From contig NZ_JAAQPI010000006.1 in NCBI RefSeq assembly GCF_011683955.1, forward strand, positions 124,001-188,000: a stretch of 64,000 bases of DNA. The letters are read 5' to 3'. A model generated the notes under the pieces. That model made no database searches, was not told where the DNA came from, and saw nothing but the letters and a program-made list of their open reading frames with translations. This DNA comes from Pseudomaricurvus alkylphenolicus. GTDB lineage: Bacteria; Pseudomonadota; Gammaproteobacteria; Pseudomonadales; Cellvibrionaceae. Positions 45,662 to 53,726 of this stretch are shown one piece after another (the stretch's first letter is position 1; each line of letters opens with the position of its first letter). The position numbers were made by a program, and so were the translations under genes.

Positions 45662-48544
45662 GTGTCTAACAGCAACGATTATTACCTGCACAACCCACTG
45701 ATCCACGCCGATCGTCGCCTGGGCAATGCCACCAGCGAATGGGTCAAGAGCTTTGACTGCACTCACATGCGCCCCCTGATCATCTGCCGTGGCCCCATCC
45801 GCAAGGAAGCCATGGACGTGTTTGACGAGATGGGCGTTAACACCTACGGCATTCTGTTGTCCGAGAAGGACTCCATCACCTACCAGAATGCCCTGGCCCC
45901 CGAACTGCGCAAGTTGACCGATCCCTCCCGCGTTCACCGCGTGCCCGACTACACCGGTGCCGACAAGGAAGAGCGTGCCCAGCGTATCAAACAGATCGTT
46001 AACATCGCCCTGACCAATGGCTATAACTCCATCTTTGCCGGCTATGGCTTTATGTCAGAAGACGCCGAGATGGTGCAGGCCATGGAACAGGCCGGCCTCA
46101 ACTTTATCGGCCCCTGCTCCTTTACCCAGGGCGCCGCCGGCATGAAAGACCAGGCCAAGCGCACCGCGCTGGAAACCGGTGTCTCCGTCACCCCGGGCGT
46201 CAACAACGCCACCAGCCTGGCGCTGTTTGCCAAGTACGGCAAAGACGGCCTGGAAAAATGTGCCCAGGACAATGATCTTGACGTCAACTTCGCCGCCTGC
46301 AAGGACGATGAAGAAAAAGCCCTGGCGCTGCTGGCTGCCTCCTACGCTGCCGCCATAGACATCATCGACGCCGCCGACATCGGCGCCGCCCTGCAGGTCG
46401 AAGCCAAGCGCATGCTGGCCGAGAAGCCCAACAACCGCTTCCGCCTCAAGGCCATCGCCGGCGGCGGCGGCAAGGGTCAGCGTATCCTGCAGTCCGCCAA
46501 CTCCTACGAGGGCGATACCCTGGAAGAGCGTGTCGAAAAGGCCGCTGAAAATGTTCCCTCGCTGGTACTGGAGTGCCTGATCGAGCTCAAGACCAACGGT
46601 GTCGGTGACAACAAGAACGTTCTGATCGAAATGAACATCGACACCACCCGCCACCAGGAAATCCAGGTGGTGGGTAATGGCGAGTGGTGCATGACCATGG
46701 GCGGTCGTGACTGCTCCCTGCAGATGCACGAGCAGAAGCTGCTGGAAGTGTCCGTCACCCAGGAAGAACTGAAGGAAGCCATCGAGGTTGCCGAACAAGC
46801 CGGTAAGGGCGCCGAAGCCGAGCAGCTGAAGAAAGACCTGGTGATCCTGGAGCGCATGGAGCACGAAGGCGCCGTCTTCGGTGAAGCCGTTAAACTCGAC
46901 TCTGTCGGCACCTTCGAGTGTATCGTTGACGGTGAATCCCACTACTTTATGGAGATGAACACCCGTATCCAGGTGGAGCACCGTGTCACTGAGCTGTGCT
47001 ACAAGCTCAAATTCACCAACCCGGAGAACCCCAACGATTCCTTTATCGTGGAGTCCCTGGTTGAAACCATGTTACTGCTGGCCGCCCACGGCCCGCGCCT
47101 GCCCAAGCCTGAGCGCATCCTGCGCAGCAACGCCTCCGTAGAAGCTCGCATGAACGCCACCAACCAGGCTCTGCAGCCCCACGCCGGCGGTGTGATCGAT
47201 AACTGGTCCGACGCCATCGAAGGCGAGATCCGCGACGACCAGGGCATCAGCATGCACAACCCGGACACCGACGTGTTCATGAAGTACCACCTGGCCGGCG
47301 CCTACGATTCCAATATCGCCCTGCTGCTGACCATTGGTCAGGACCGCACCACCACCTACGAGGCCATGGCCGAGGTTCTGCGTGTCACCGAACTGCGCGG
47401 CAAGGACCTGGCCACCAACCTGGAATTCCACTACGGGCTGGTGAACTGGTTCCTGGGCAACAACATCAACGCCCGTCCCACCACCCGTTTTATTGTGCCT
47501 TACCTGACCGCTGTGGGTCTGCTCAAGCAGTCCGCCAACAGCCTGGACCTGGCCTATGCCTACAAGCAGGTTTGCCAGAACGCCATTAACGCGGCAGCAG
47601 ACAAAGAGGCCAAGCTGGCACTGAAGGAAGTTCTGGAGCGCAAACAGATCCTGCTGACCCGACCGCTGGAAATGCTGCTGGCCGAGCCGCACGTACTGGC
47701 GGGCTGGCTGTCCATCAACCAGGCCAATTTCTCTGTCGAAGGCGGCAAGGTCAGCTGGAACGCCAACCTGGTTCGTGTATTGGCCGAGACCTACCACTTC
47801 CTCAACATGGATTACTGCGAGAGCAAACCGGCGGCCAACATGATCTGGGATCACGACAACGAGATCCTGTCCCAGGCCGTGGCCTTCTACGACGCCCTCG
47901 AAGCCAAGCTGGGTACCAGTGACTATGCCGCTGTCGAAGCCGCTCTGGCGGGCGCTGCGCCGGCCGGCATCGATGCCGAGCAGTGGGCCGCCGCCCAGGC
48001 CGCACACGCCGGTTACCAGGCGGGCACCGAGATCCTGAGCCTGCTGCCCTACATTGCCGGTGCCACCAACTTCTTCGACCTGAAGGTGAATGAAGACCTG
48101 AGCATCCATATCCCGGACAACCTCACCGACGAAGAGCTGCAGAAGGCCATGGCCAAGGTTCTGGTGCCGCCTCCGGTGGCCAAGTCCGATGAGATCCTGG
48201 CGCCCACCGGTGGCATGTTCTACTCCTGCGAAGCTCCGGGCATGCCTCCGTTTGTTGAGGTCGGCACTCACTTCGACGCCGGTCAGCCGCTCTACATCAT
48301 CGAAGTCATGAAGATGTTCAACAAGGTTAACGCCCCCTTCTCCGGCACCATCGACGAGATCCTGATCGAAACAGACGGCACCATCATCAAGAAGGGCCAA
48401 CCGCTGTTCAAGATCACACCGGATGAAAAAGTGGTGGAGGAAACCCCCGAAGAGATCAAGGCCCGTCGCCAGGCCAGCACCAATGAATTCCTGGCCTCCC
48501 TGAGCGCCGGCACCACCAACACCCCCGAGCTGGCAGAAGCCTGA
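45662..48544 (+). CDS. Biotin carboxylase fused to biotin carrier domain, noncanonical long form
   Basis: A 960-residue protein. The N-terminal part is a biotin carboxylase: GYGFMSEDAEMVQAMEQAG, ATP-grasp loop KAIAGGGGKGQRI, TRHQEIQVVGNGEWCMTMGG-RDCS and FMEMNTRIQVEH are all recognisable. Between PGVNNAT and the glycine loop there are about 35-40 more residues than usual, and another charged insertion follows HEQKLLE. A long helical middle region (about residues 560-850) precedes the biotinyl domain, whose lysine is K884 in EVMKMFN. The length exceeds the usual 650-700 residues for such fusions. It probably carries carboxybiotin to the product of the preceding gene. The start is GTG at 45662, 48 bases past that gene's stop. 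Substrate assignment is by context. Confidence 0.85.
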   Translation: MSNSNDYYLHNPLIHADRRLGNATSEWVKSFDCTHMRPLIICRGPIRKEAMDVFDEMGVNTYGILLSEKDSITYQNALAPELRKLTDPSRVHRVPDYTGADKEERAQRIKQIVNIALTNGYNSIFAGYGFMSEDAEMVQAMEQAGLNFIGPCSFTQGAAGMKDQAKRTALETGVSVTPGVNNATSLALFAKYGKDGLEKCAQDNDLDVNFAACKDDEEKALALLAASYAAAIDIIDAADIGAALQVEAKRMLAEKPNNRFRLKAIAGGGGKGQRILQSANSYEGDTLEERVEKAAENVPSLVLECLIELKTNGVGDNKNVLIEMNIDTTRHQEIQVVGNGEWCMTMGGRDCSLQMHEQKLLEVSVTQEELKEAIEVAEQAGKGAEAEQLKKDLVILERMEHEGAVFGEAVKLDSVGTFECIVDGESHYFMEMNTRIQVEHRVTELCYKLKFTNPENPNDSFIVESLVETMLLLAAHGPRLPKPERILRSNASVEARMNATNQALQPHAGGVIDNWSDAIEGEIRDDQGISMHNPDTDVFMKYHLAGAYDSNIALLLTIGQDRTTTYEAMAEVLRVTELRGKDLATNLEFHYGLVNWFLGNNINARPTTRFIVPYLTAVGLLKQSANSLDLAYAYKQVCQNAINAAADKEAKLALKEVLERKQILLTRPLEMLLAEPHVLAGWLSINQANFSVEGGKVSWNANLVRVLAETYHFLNMDYCESKPAANMIWDHDNEILSQAVAFYDALEAKLGTSDYAAVEAALAGAAPAGIDAEQWAAAQAAHAGYQAGTEILSLLPYIAGATNFFDLKVNEDLSIHIPDNLTDEELQKAMAKVLVPPPVAKSDEILAPTGGMFYSCEAPGMPPFVEVGTHFDAGQPLYIIEVMKMFNKVNAPFSGTIDEILIETDGTIIKKGQPLFKITPDEKVVEETPEEIKARRQASTNEFLASLSAGTTNTPELAEA

Positions 48545-48559
48545 GCCTGGAGACACAAC

Positions 48560-48970
48560 ATGATTGTTGCACTGGACCACATCGCCATCGCCGTCCCCGA
48601 TCTGGAAAAGGCGATCAAGCGATTTATGGAAGACTTTGGCCTGCCTTACAAAGGCCAGGAAGACGTTGAAGCCGCCAAAACCAGTACCGCCTTCTTCCCG
48701 TTGCCGGAGACCAGCATCGAGCTGGTCCATCCGCTCAATGGCGAAGGCCCGATCGCCGGTTACCTGGAAAAGAAAGGCGGCGGTCTGCACCACCTGTGCT
48801 TCCGCAGCGATGACATTGAGGCTGATGTGGCCCGTCTGAAGGAAAAGGGTTACCGCTTCCTGTCGGACGAACCCAGCCTGGGCGCCCACAACAGCAAGGT
48901 GATCTTTATTCATCCCAAAAGCTGCGACGGCGTGCTGATTGAGCTTAATCAGCCCATGGGCGATCACTGA
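48560..48970 (+). CDS. mce: Methylmalonyl-CoA epimerase
   Basis: A 136-residue VOC-fold enzyme interconverting (S)- and (R)-methylmalonyl-CoA. Metal ligands are H in LDHIAIAVPDLE, E in SIELVHPLN, H in GGGLHHLCF and E in GVLIELNQP, which is the epimerase pattern. The ATG has GGAG seven bases before it and lies 15 bases past the carboxylase stop, so these three genes are in one transcript. It links the carboxylase product to the mutase encoded next. Confidence 0.93.
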   Translation: MIVALDHIAIAVPDLEKAIKRFMEDFGLPYKGQEDVEAAKTSTAFFPLPETSIELVHPLNGEGPIAGYLEKKGGGLHHLCFRSDDIEADVARLKEKGYRFLSDEPSLGAHNSKVIFIHPKSCDGVLIELNQPMGDH

Positions 48971-48972
48971 TC

Positions 48973-48989
48973 GCCCCGCCCTGCGGGGC
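48973..48989 (+). other. GC-rich hairpin between epimerase and mutase genes
   Basis: A 7-bp stem GCCCCGC/GCGGGGC with the loop CCT begins two bases past the epimerase stop. No T run follows, so it is not a proper terminator. It may protect or process the upstream mRNA or separate expression of the mutase. Confidence 0.5.
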
Positions 48990-49116
48990 AAAGGAAAACC
49001 TATAGACAGCAAGATAGTCCATCACAACGGCAAGACTCTCAATTCCTTAAACCCTGGGAATTGTGGTGTCATAACGGGCTATCACCAACAGATGCACAAA
49101 GACGAGAACACGCTTT

Positions 49117-51258
49117 ATGTCTGACAAGAAACCGACAATCGCCGATTGGGAAGCCCTGGCCACCAAGCAGACCAAGGGCCTGACTCCCGACGAGTTGACC
49201 TGGAACACCCCCGAAGGCATCGACATCAAGCCCCTGTACACCAGCGCCGACCTCGAAGGCCTGGAGCACGCCGACACCTTCCCGGGCATGGCTCCCTACG
49301 TGCGCGGCCCCATGGCCACCATGTACGCCGGTCGTCCCTGGACCATTCGCCAGTACGCCGGTTTCTCCACGGCCGAAGAATCCAACGCTTTCTACCGCAA
49401 GAACCTGGCCGCCGGTGCCCAGGGCGTGTCGGTGGCCTTCGACCTGGCCACCCACCGCGGTTATGACTCCGATCACCCCCGGGTATCTGGTGACGTCGGC
49501 AAGGCCGGTGTGGCCATTGACTCTGTTGAGGACATGAAAATCCTGTTCGACGGCATCCCGCTGGACAAAGTCTCCGTCTCCATGACCATGAACGGCGCCG
49601 TACTGCCGATTCTGGCTAACTACATCGTCGCGGCCGAAGAACAGGGTGTGAGCCAGGACAAACTCGCGGGCACCATTCAGAACGACATTCTGAAAGAATT
49701 CATGGTGCGCAACACCTACATCTACCCGCCCGCGCCATCCATGAAGATCATTGGCGACATCATCGCCTACGCTTCGGACAACATGCCGAAGTTCAACACC
49801 ATTTCCATCTCCGGCTACCACATCCAGGAAGCCGGTGCCGATGCCGCACTGGAGCTGGCCTACACCCTGTCCGACGGTCGCGAATACGTGCGTACCGCCC
49901 TGGCCGCCGGCCTGGATGTGGACGCCTTCGCACCGCGCCTGTCGTTCTTCTGGGGCATTTCCATGAATTTCTACATGGAAATCGCCAAGATGCGCGCCGG
50001 TCGCCTGCTCTGGAACCGCATCATGGCGGAATTCGAGCCCAAGAACCCCAAGTCTTCCATGCTGCGTACCCACTCCCAGACCTCCGGATGGTCCCTGACC
50101 GAGCAGGACCCCTACAACAACGTGGTGCGCACCACCATTGAGGCCATGGCTGCCGTATTTGGCGGCACCCAGTCCCTGCACACTAATGCTCTGGACGAAG
50201 CGGTGGCCCTGCCGACCGAATTCTCGGCTCGTATCGCCCGTAACACCCAGATCATCATTCAGGAAGAAACCGGCATTACCCAGGTAGCCGATCCCTGGGG
50301 CGGCTCCTACATGATGGAGTCCCTGACCCAGCAGATCGCCGACCGCGCCTGGGAGCTGATCGAAGAGATCGAGGAAAACGGCGGCATGGCGAAGGCCATC
50401 GAAGCTGGTATTCCGAAACTGCGCATTGAAGAGTCCGCCGCCAAGAAACAGGCTCGCATCGACCGTGGCGAAGACGTGATCGTAGGTGTGAACAAGTACA
50501 CCCTCGAGGAAGAGGAAGATCTCGACATCCTCGAGGTGGACAACGTCGCCGTGCGCGAATCCCAGATCAAGCGCATCAACGACATCCGCGCCGAGCGCAA
50601 CAACGAAATGGTCAACCAGGCCCTGGCCGACCTCACCGCCGCTGCCGAAACCGGCGAAGGCAACCTGCTGGACCTGTCCGTGAAAGCCGCCCGCCTGCGT
50701 GCCACCGTTGGTGAAATTTCCGATGCCCTGGAAGCCAAGTTCGGCCGCTACAACGCCCAGGCCCGCACCATCTCCGGTGTCTACGGTGCGCCTTACGAGG
50801 ACGACAGCGACTGGCAGGCGATCAAATCCGACATCGAAGCCTTTGAATCCGAGGAAGGCCGTCGCCCCCGTATGCTGGTGTGCAAAATGGGCCAGGACGG
50901 ACACGATCGCGGTGCCAAGGTCATCGCCACCGCCTTTGCCGACGTCGGCTTCGACATCGACCTGTCGCCCATGTTCTCCACCCCGGAAGAAGTTGCCAAG
51001 CAGGCCATCGAAAACGATGTGCACGTGGTCGGTGTATCTTCCCAGGCGGCCGGACACAAGACCCTGGTACCTGAGTTGATTGCCGAACTGAGCAAGCAGG
51101 GTGCCGACGATATTATCGTGGTTGCCGGCGGTGTGATTCCGAAGCAGGACTACGACTACCTGTATGAGTCCGGTGTTAAAGGCATCTTTGGTCCCGGTAC
51201 CAAGATCCCTGTATCGGCTCGCCAGGTATTGGATGAGGTTCGCAAGGCTCACGCATAA
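49117..51258 (+). CDS. scpA: Methylmalonyl-CoA mutase (B12-dependent, single chain)
   Basis: A 713-residue enzyme that rearranges (R)-methylmalonyl-CoA to succinyl-CoA using adenosylcobalamin. The N-terminal TIM barrel has [29 protein letters not shown]-type sequence and [17 protein letters not shown]. The C-terminal cobalamin domain carries the DxHxxG motif at residues 594-599 (DGHDRG), with H596 as the lower axial ligand, and [14 protein letters not shown] and GGVIP later. It is a complete homodimer-type chain like E. coli Sbm/ScpA rather than the MutA/MutB pair. The ATG follows a 146-base gap after the epimerase gene. Strong codon bias continues here. No cobalamin riboswitch is seen upstream. 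Confidence 0.96.
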   Translation: MSDKKPTIADWEALATKQTKGLTPDELTWNTPEGIDIKPLYTSADLEGLEHADTFPGMAPYVRGPMATMYAGRPWTIRQYAGFSTAEESNAFYRKNLAAGAQGVSVAFDLATHRGYDSDHPRVSGDVGKAGVAIDSVEDMKILFDGIPLDKVSVSMTMNGAVLPILANYIVAAEEQGVSQDKLAGTIQNDILKEFMVRNTYIYPPAPSMKIIGDIIAYASDNMPKFNTISISGYHIQEAGADAALELAYTLSDGREYVRTALAAGLDVDAFAPRLSFFWGISMNFYMEIAKMRAGRLLWNRIMAEFEPKNPKSSMLRTHSQTSGWSLTEQDPYNNVVRTTIEAMAAVFGGTQSLHTNALDEAVALPTEFSARIARNTQIIIQEETGITQVADPWGGSYMMESLTQQIADRAWELIEEIEENGGMAKAIEAGIPKLRIEESAAKKQARIDRGEDVIVGVNKYTLEEEEDLDILEVDNVAVRESQIKRINDIRAERNNEMVNQALADLTAAAETGEGNLLDLSVKAARLRATVGEISDALEAKFGRYNAQARTISGVYGAPYEDDSDWQAIKSDIEAFESEEGRRPRMLVCKMGQDGHDRGAKVIATAFADVGFDIDLSPMFSTPEEVAKQAIENDVHVVGVSSQAAGHKTLVPELIAELSKQGADDIIVVAGGVIPKQDYDYLYESGVKGIFGPGTKIPVSARQVLDEVRKAHA

Positions 51259-51299
51259 CACTGAGTCTTTTGAACACAACGATTGCTGTACTATAGTTT

Positions 51300-51324
51300 G
51301 CCCCCTTAATGGGGGCATTTTTTT
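51300..51324 (+). terminator. Rho-independent terminator after the mutase gene
   Basis: A 6-bp GC stem, GCCCCC/GGGGGC, has a 5-base loop and seven Ts after it. It lies 41 bases past the mutase stop, so the carboxylase-epimerase-mutase transcript most likely ends here and meaB is separate. Confidence 0.9.
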
Positions 51325-51364
51325 AGCTGTTATAGTTTCGATCAGGTTCAGTAGTAACCTGGCC

Positions 51365-51475
51365 GGCGACCTACCGGCGGGTCTGCATTTTACGCTCCGA
51401 ATGGGCCATCCATGGCCCGGTCCCGCGCCATCCCTGGCGCTAGTCGCGAAAATGCAGACCCGCCGGTAGGTCGCC
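51365..51475. repeat. Palindromic repeat element with nested hairpins (REP/MITE-like)
   Basis: A perfect 27-base inverted repeat (51365-51391 with 51449-51475) encloses two smaller hairpins: GGGCCAT/ATGGCCC at 51403-51418 and GCGCCA/TGGCGC at 51425-51440. The element would fold into a three-armed cruciform and has no coding capacity. It has the look of a dispersed extragenic repeat, but no second copy lies in the window. Confidence 0.75.
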
Positions 51476-51643
51476 TAGTTCTGTGCCACAAGAATGTATA
51501 TCAAAGGGTCAGACTCCTTGAAAACACTTGGATGGAATCAGGACTTTGGAGACAACTTGATTGCTGATCAAGGGGTCTACCCCTTGATATGCTCAATATT
51601 GAACAAAACACGGTCACGAAGGAATAAATTTTTAGGGAACATT

Positions 51644-52603
51644 ATGCCCAGCATCAATCTGGAATTACTTCGCCAGGGCAACCGCCGCGCCCTGGCCAAA
51701 GCCATCACACTGGTGGAAAGCAAGCTGGACAAACACCGCAGCGAATCCCAGCAGGTGCTGGAAGACATCCTGCCCGACACCGGTAAAAGCATTCGCATCG
51801 GTATCAGCGGCATTCCCGGCGTGGGCAAGTCCACCTTTATCGAAGCCTTTGGCAAACACCTGATCGACCAGGGCAAAAAAGTCGCCGTCCTCGCCGTCGA
51901 CCCCAGCTCCCCCCTGCGCGGCGGCAGCATCCTCGGTGACAAAACCCGCATGGAAGAACTGTCGCGGGAAGACAACGCCTTTATCCGCCCCTCCCCCTCC
52001 GAAGGCGCCCTCGGCGGTGTGGCCCAAAAAACCCGCGAAACCATGCTGTTGTGCGAAGCCGCCGGCTACGACGTTATCCTGGTGGAAACCGTAGGTGTGG
52101 GCCAGTCCGAATACGAAGTCGCCGCCATGGTCGACTTCTTCCTGGTGCTGATGATCCCCAACGCCGGCGACGAGCTTCAGGGCATCAAGCGCGGCATTAT
52201 GGAACTGGCCGACGCCCTGGTCATCAACAAGGCCGATGGTGAAAGTATTAACCTGGCCCAGCGCACCAAGTCCCACTACCAGAACGCCTTCCACCTGATC
52301 AAACACGGCTCCTTCTGGAACCCGAGGGTGGAAACCTGCTCCGCGCTGCAGAAAGAGCGCATTGGCGACATCTGGGAAATGATCTGCGACTACCAGAAAG
52401 CCGCCTTGGAAAACGACGCCTTCTTCGAAAAACGGGCCCTGCAAAATTCCGAATGGCTCAATAAGCTGATCCACGAAATGCTGGAAATGCGCCTGAACCA
52501 GAACCCCCAGGTTCAATCCAAAATGCCAGGACTGCAAAAGGCCGTGGAAGACAACACCACAACACCCTATAACGCCGCCAAGCAGATCGTTGACCTTCTC
52601 TAA
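51644..52603 (+). CDS. meaB: MeaB/ArgK-type GTPase, methylmalonyl-CoA mutase chaperone
   Basis: A 319-residue G3E-family GTPase that guards methylmalonyl-CoA mutase: it gates adenosylcobalamin loading and expels damaged cofactor. The P-loop is GIPGVGKST (residues 56-64), switch motifs are VLAVDPSSPLRGGSILGD and ILVETVGVGQSE, and the guanine-specificity motif is VINKADG. The ATG at 51644 has AGGGA seven bases upstream; the frame extends 50 codons further but through intergenic sequence. It is placed downstream of its client, separated by a terminator and a repeat element. Confidence 0.95.
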   Translation: MPSINLELLRQGNRRALAKAITLVESKLDKHRSESQQVLEDILPDTGKSIRIGISGIPGVGKSTFIEAFGKHLIDQGKKVAVLAVDPSSPLRGGSILGDKTRMEELSREDNAFIRPSPSEGALGGVAQKTRETMLLCEAAGYDVILVETVGVGQSEYEVAAMVDFFLVLMIPNAGDELQGIKRGIMELADALVINKADGESINLAQRTKSHYQNAFHLIKHGSFWNPRVETCSALQKERIGDIWEMICDYQKAALENDAFFEKRALQNSEWLNKLIHEMLEMRLNQNPQVQSKMPGLQKAVEDNTTTPYNAAKQIVDLL

Positions 52604-52817
52604 AAATTGGAGATTTAAAAGGACCCACCACCTGTAATTTCCACCCCCAAAACGGCGGATTACGCCGCTGCGCGACTAATCCGCCCTTCTACGAATCCGG
52701 CACGACTGGCTAAGACAAGTGACATTTCAATCTGGCCCGTCTTTTCAGAATATCCGCCCACCACCAAGCCCACCTATTAATGAGGCACAAAACCAGACGA
52801 ACCGCGGTGTGAAAGGC

Positions 52818-52952
52818 GGCTGGGGGCTGGTTTCCGGAGCATTAAAGAGGGAGCCGAAAGAGCAAAAAAGACCGGCGTTTTCTGCCGGGCTTTTTTGGGA
52901 CTGAGGGAAGCCCGGAGGGCCGCACGACCGCTCCGGAAACCAGCCCCCAGCC
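52818..52952. repeat. Long inverted repeat enclosing a bidirectional terminator
   Basis: The arms 52818-52840 and 52930-52952 are perfect inverted copies of 23 bases, GC-rich. The 89-base interior has an A/T-flanked hairpin typical of an intrinsic terminator. The whole resembles a structured dispersed repeat. Confidence 0.75.
52872..52896 (+). terminator. Bidirectional intrinsic terminator inside the inverted repeat
   Basis: A 5-bp stem, CCGGC/GCCGG, with a 7-base loop is followed by GC and six Ts on the plus strand. Six As precede it at 52864-52869, so it can also work on the minus strand. It is the likely end of the meaB transcript, 268 bases past its stop. Confidence 0.7.
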
Positions 52953-53035
52953 ACCACTTGAGGCACATGACTACGGGCCATTACCGCCACCCAACCGCTC
53001 CACAAAGCAAGACACCAGCCGCCACTTGAGGCACA
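52948..53035 (+). repeat. 20-base direct repeat, two copies
   Basis: The copies are at 52948-52967 and 53016-53035, both ending CCACTTGAGGCACA and differing at one base, 68 bases apart. The first copy overlaps the right arm of the long inverted repeat, hinting at repeated insertion or rearrangement here. Confidence 0.7.
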
Positions 53036-53176
53036 ACACCGTCATACAAGTGAGCCCCACCTGATCGGAAAACCATATCCCAATCAACAACTTCCTGTAA
53101 CAAACAATACGCTAGAGTTACCCCTTCATTCAGGGCATAATGTTGCGCCCTGCAGTCTGGCCTGTGACCCCTTCGA

Positions 53177-53716
53177 ATGGCACGAAAGATACTCAAGCGC
53201 TGGTTACCCAACCCCCACGAAATCAAGGAACACCCCACCTTGAATTTCATGAGTCATCTACTGCATGACCCCAACCTGTTCCACCTGAACCGCCACTCCG
53301 TCTCCGGCGCCTTCTTCGTCGGTCTGTTTGTCGCTCTTATGCCAACCCTGGGCCAAATGCCCATCGCTGCCCTCGTGGCCCTGATGTTCCGCGTTAACAT
53401 GCCCATTGCCGTCGCCCTGGTCTGGATCTCCAACCCCCTGACCATGCCGGCCATCTTCTACGCCACCTACGAATTCGGCCGCTGGATACTCGACAGTCCC
53501 GCCCTCGAATTCACAATGGAACTGTCCTGGGAATGGTTTAGCACCGAATTCACCAAACTCTGGCAGCCACTGGTTGTGGGATCACTATTGGCAGGCCTGG
53601 TAGTGGGATGCCTGGGCTACATCAGCATGCAACTGTTCTGGCGCTGGCACGTGGTAAGGAACTGGGAAAAACGTAAAGCCCGTCGCCAGGCGCAAGAATC
53701 TTCCGAGGATATCTAG
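53177..53716 (+). CDS. DUF2062 inner-membrane protein
   Basis: A 179-residue membrane protein with at least three hydrophobic helices. The region SVSGAFFVGLFVALMPTLGQMPIAALVALMF and the following ISNPLTMPAIFYATYEFG carry the DUF2062 signature (small glycine/proline motifs in the helices). The function is unknown. In Pseudomonas the same gene lies between comEC and lolC, so here it marks the far edge of the interruption at 40.5-53.2 kb. It converges with the second lol permease across ten bases. No strong ribosome binding site is seen at the ATG. Confidence 0.85.
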   Translation: MARKILKRWLPNPHEIKEHPTLNFMSHLLHDPNLFHLNRHSVSGAFFVGLFVALMPTLGQMPIAALVALMFRVNMPIAVALVWISNPLTMPAIFYATYEFGRWILDSPALEFTMELSWEWFSTEFTKLWQPLVVGSLLAGLVVGCLGYISMQLFWRWHVVRNWEKRKARRQAQESSEDI

Positions 53717-53726
53717 GGAACCAACT

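Larger units (their letters stand above)
51259..51643. other. Gap between mutase and meaB with terminator and palindromic repeat
   Basis: These 385 bases contain no gene. They hold an intrinsic terminator (51300-51324) and a repeat element (51365-51475), and the 168 bases after the repeat must hold the meaB promoter, for which I see no clear hexamers. Confidence 0.6.
52604..53176. other. Long intergenic region rich in repeats downstream of meaB
   Basis: These 573 bases have no gene I can support. They contain a 23-base inverted repeat with a terminator in its loop (52818-52952), a 20-base direct repeat (52948-52967 and 53016-53035, one mismatch), and a third partial copy, TGAGGCACA, near 52781. 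Short ORFs crossing it are repeat artefacts. Confidence 0.6.

Noticed and set aside
48971-49116. Possible cobalamin riboswitch before the mutase
   Set aside because: The gap is too short and lacks the conserved B12-box; only a simple hairpin is present.
47072-51318. Open frames of 646 and 749 codons antisense to the biotin carboxylase and mutase genes (47072-49012 and 49069-51318)
   Set aside because: Same codon-bias effect; translations are low-complexity (G, H, V, Q, D), they span intergenic sequence, and the plus-strand genes are unambiguous.
51494-51643. N-terminal extension of MeaB
   Set aside because: The extra 50 residues come from intergenic DNA next to a repeat; the ATG at 51644 has a good ribosome binding site and family start.
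52745-53005. 86-codon minus-strand frame in the meaB-DUF2062 gap
   Set aside because: It is composed of the inverted repeat and terminator sequence and has no ribosome binding site; a typical artefact of dispersed repeats.
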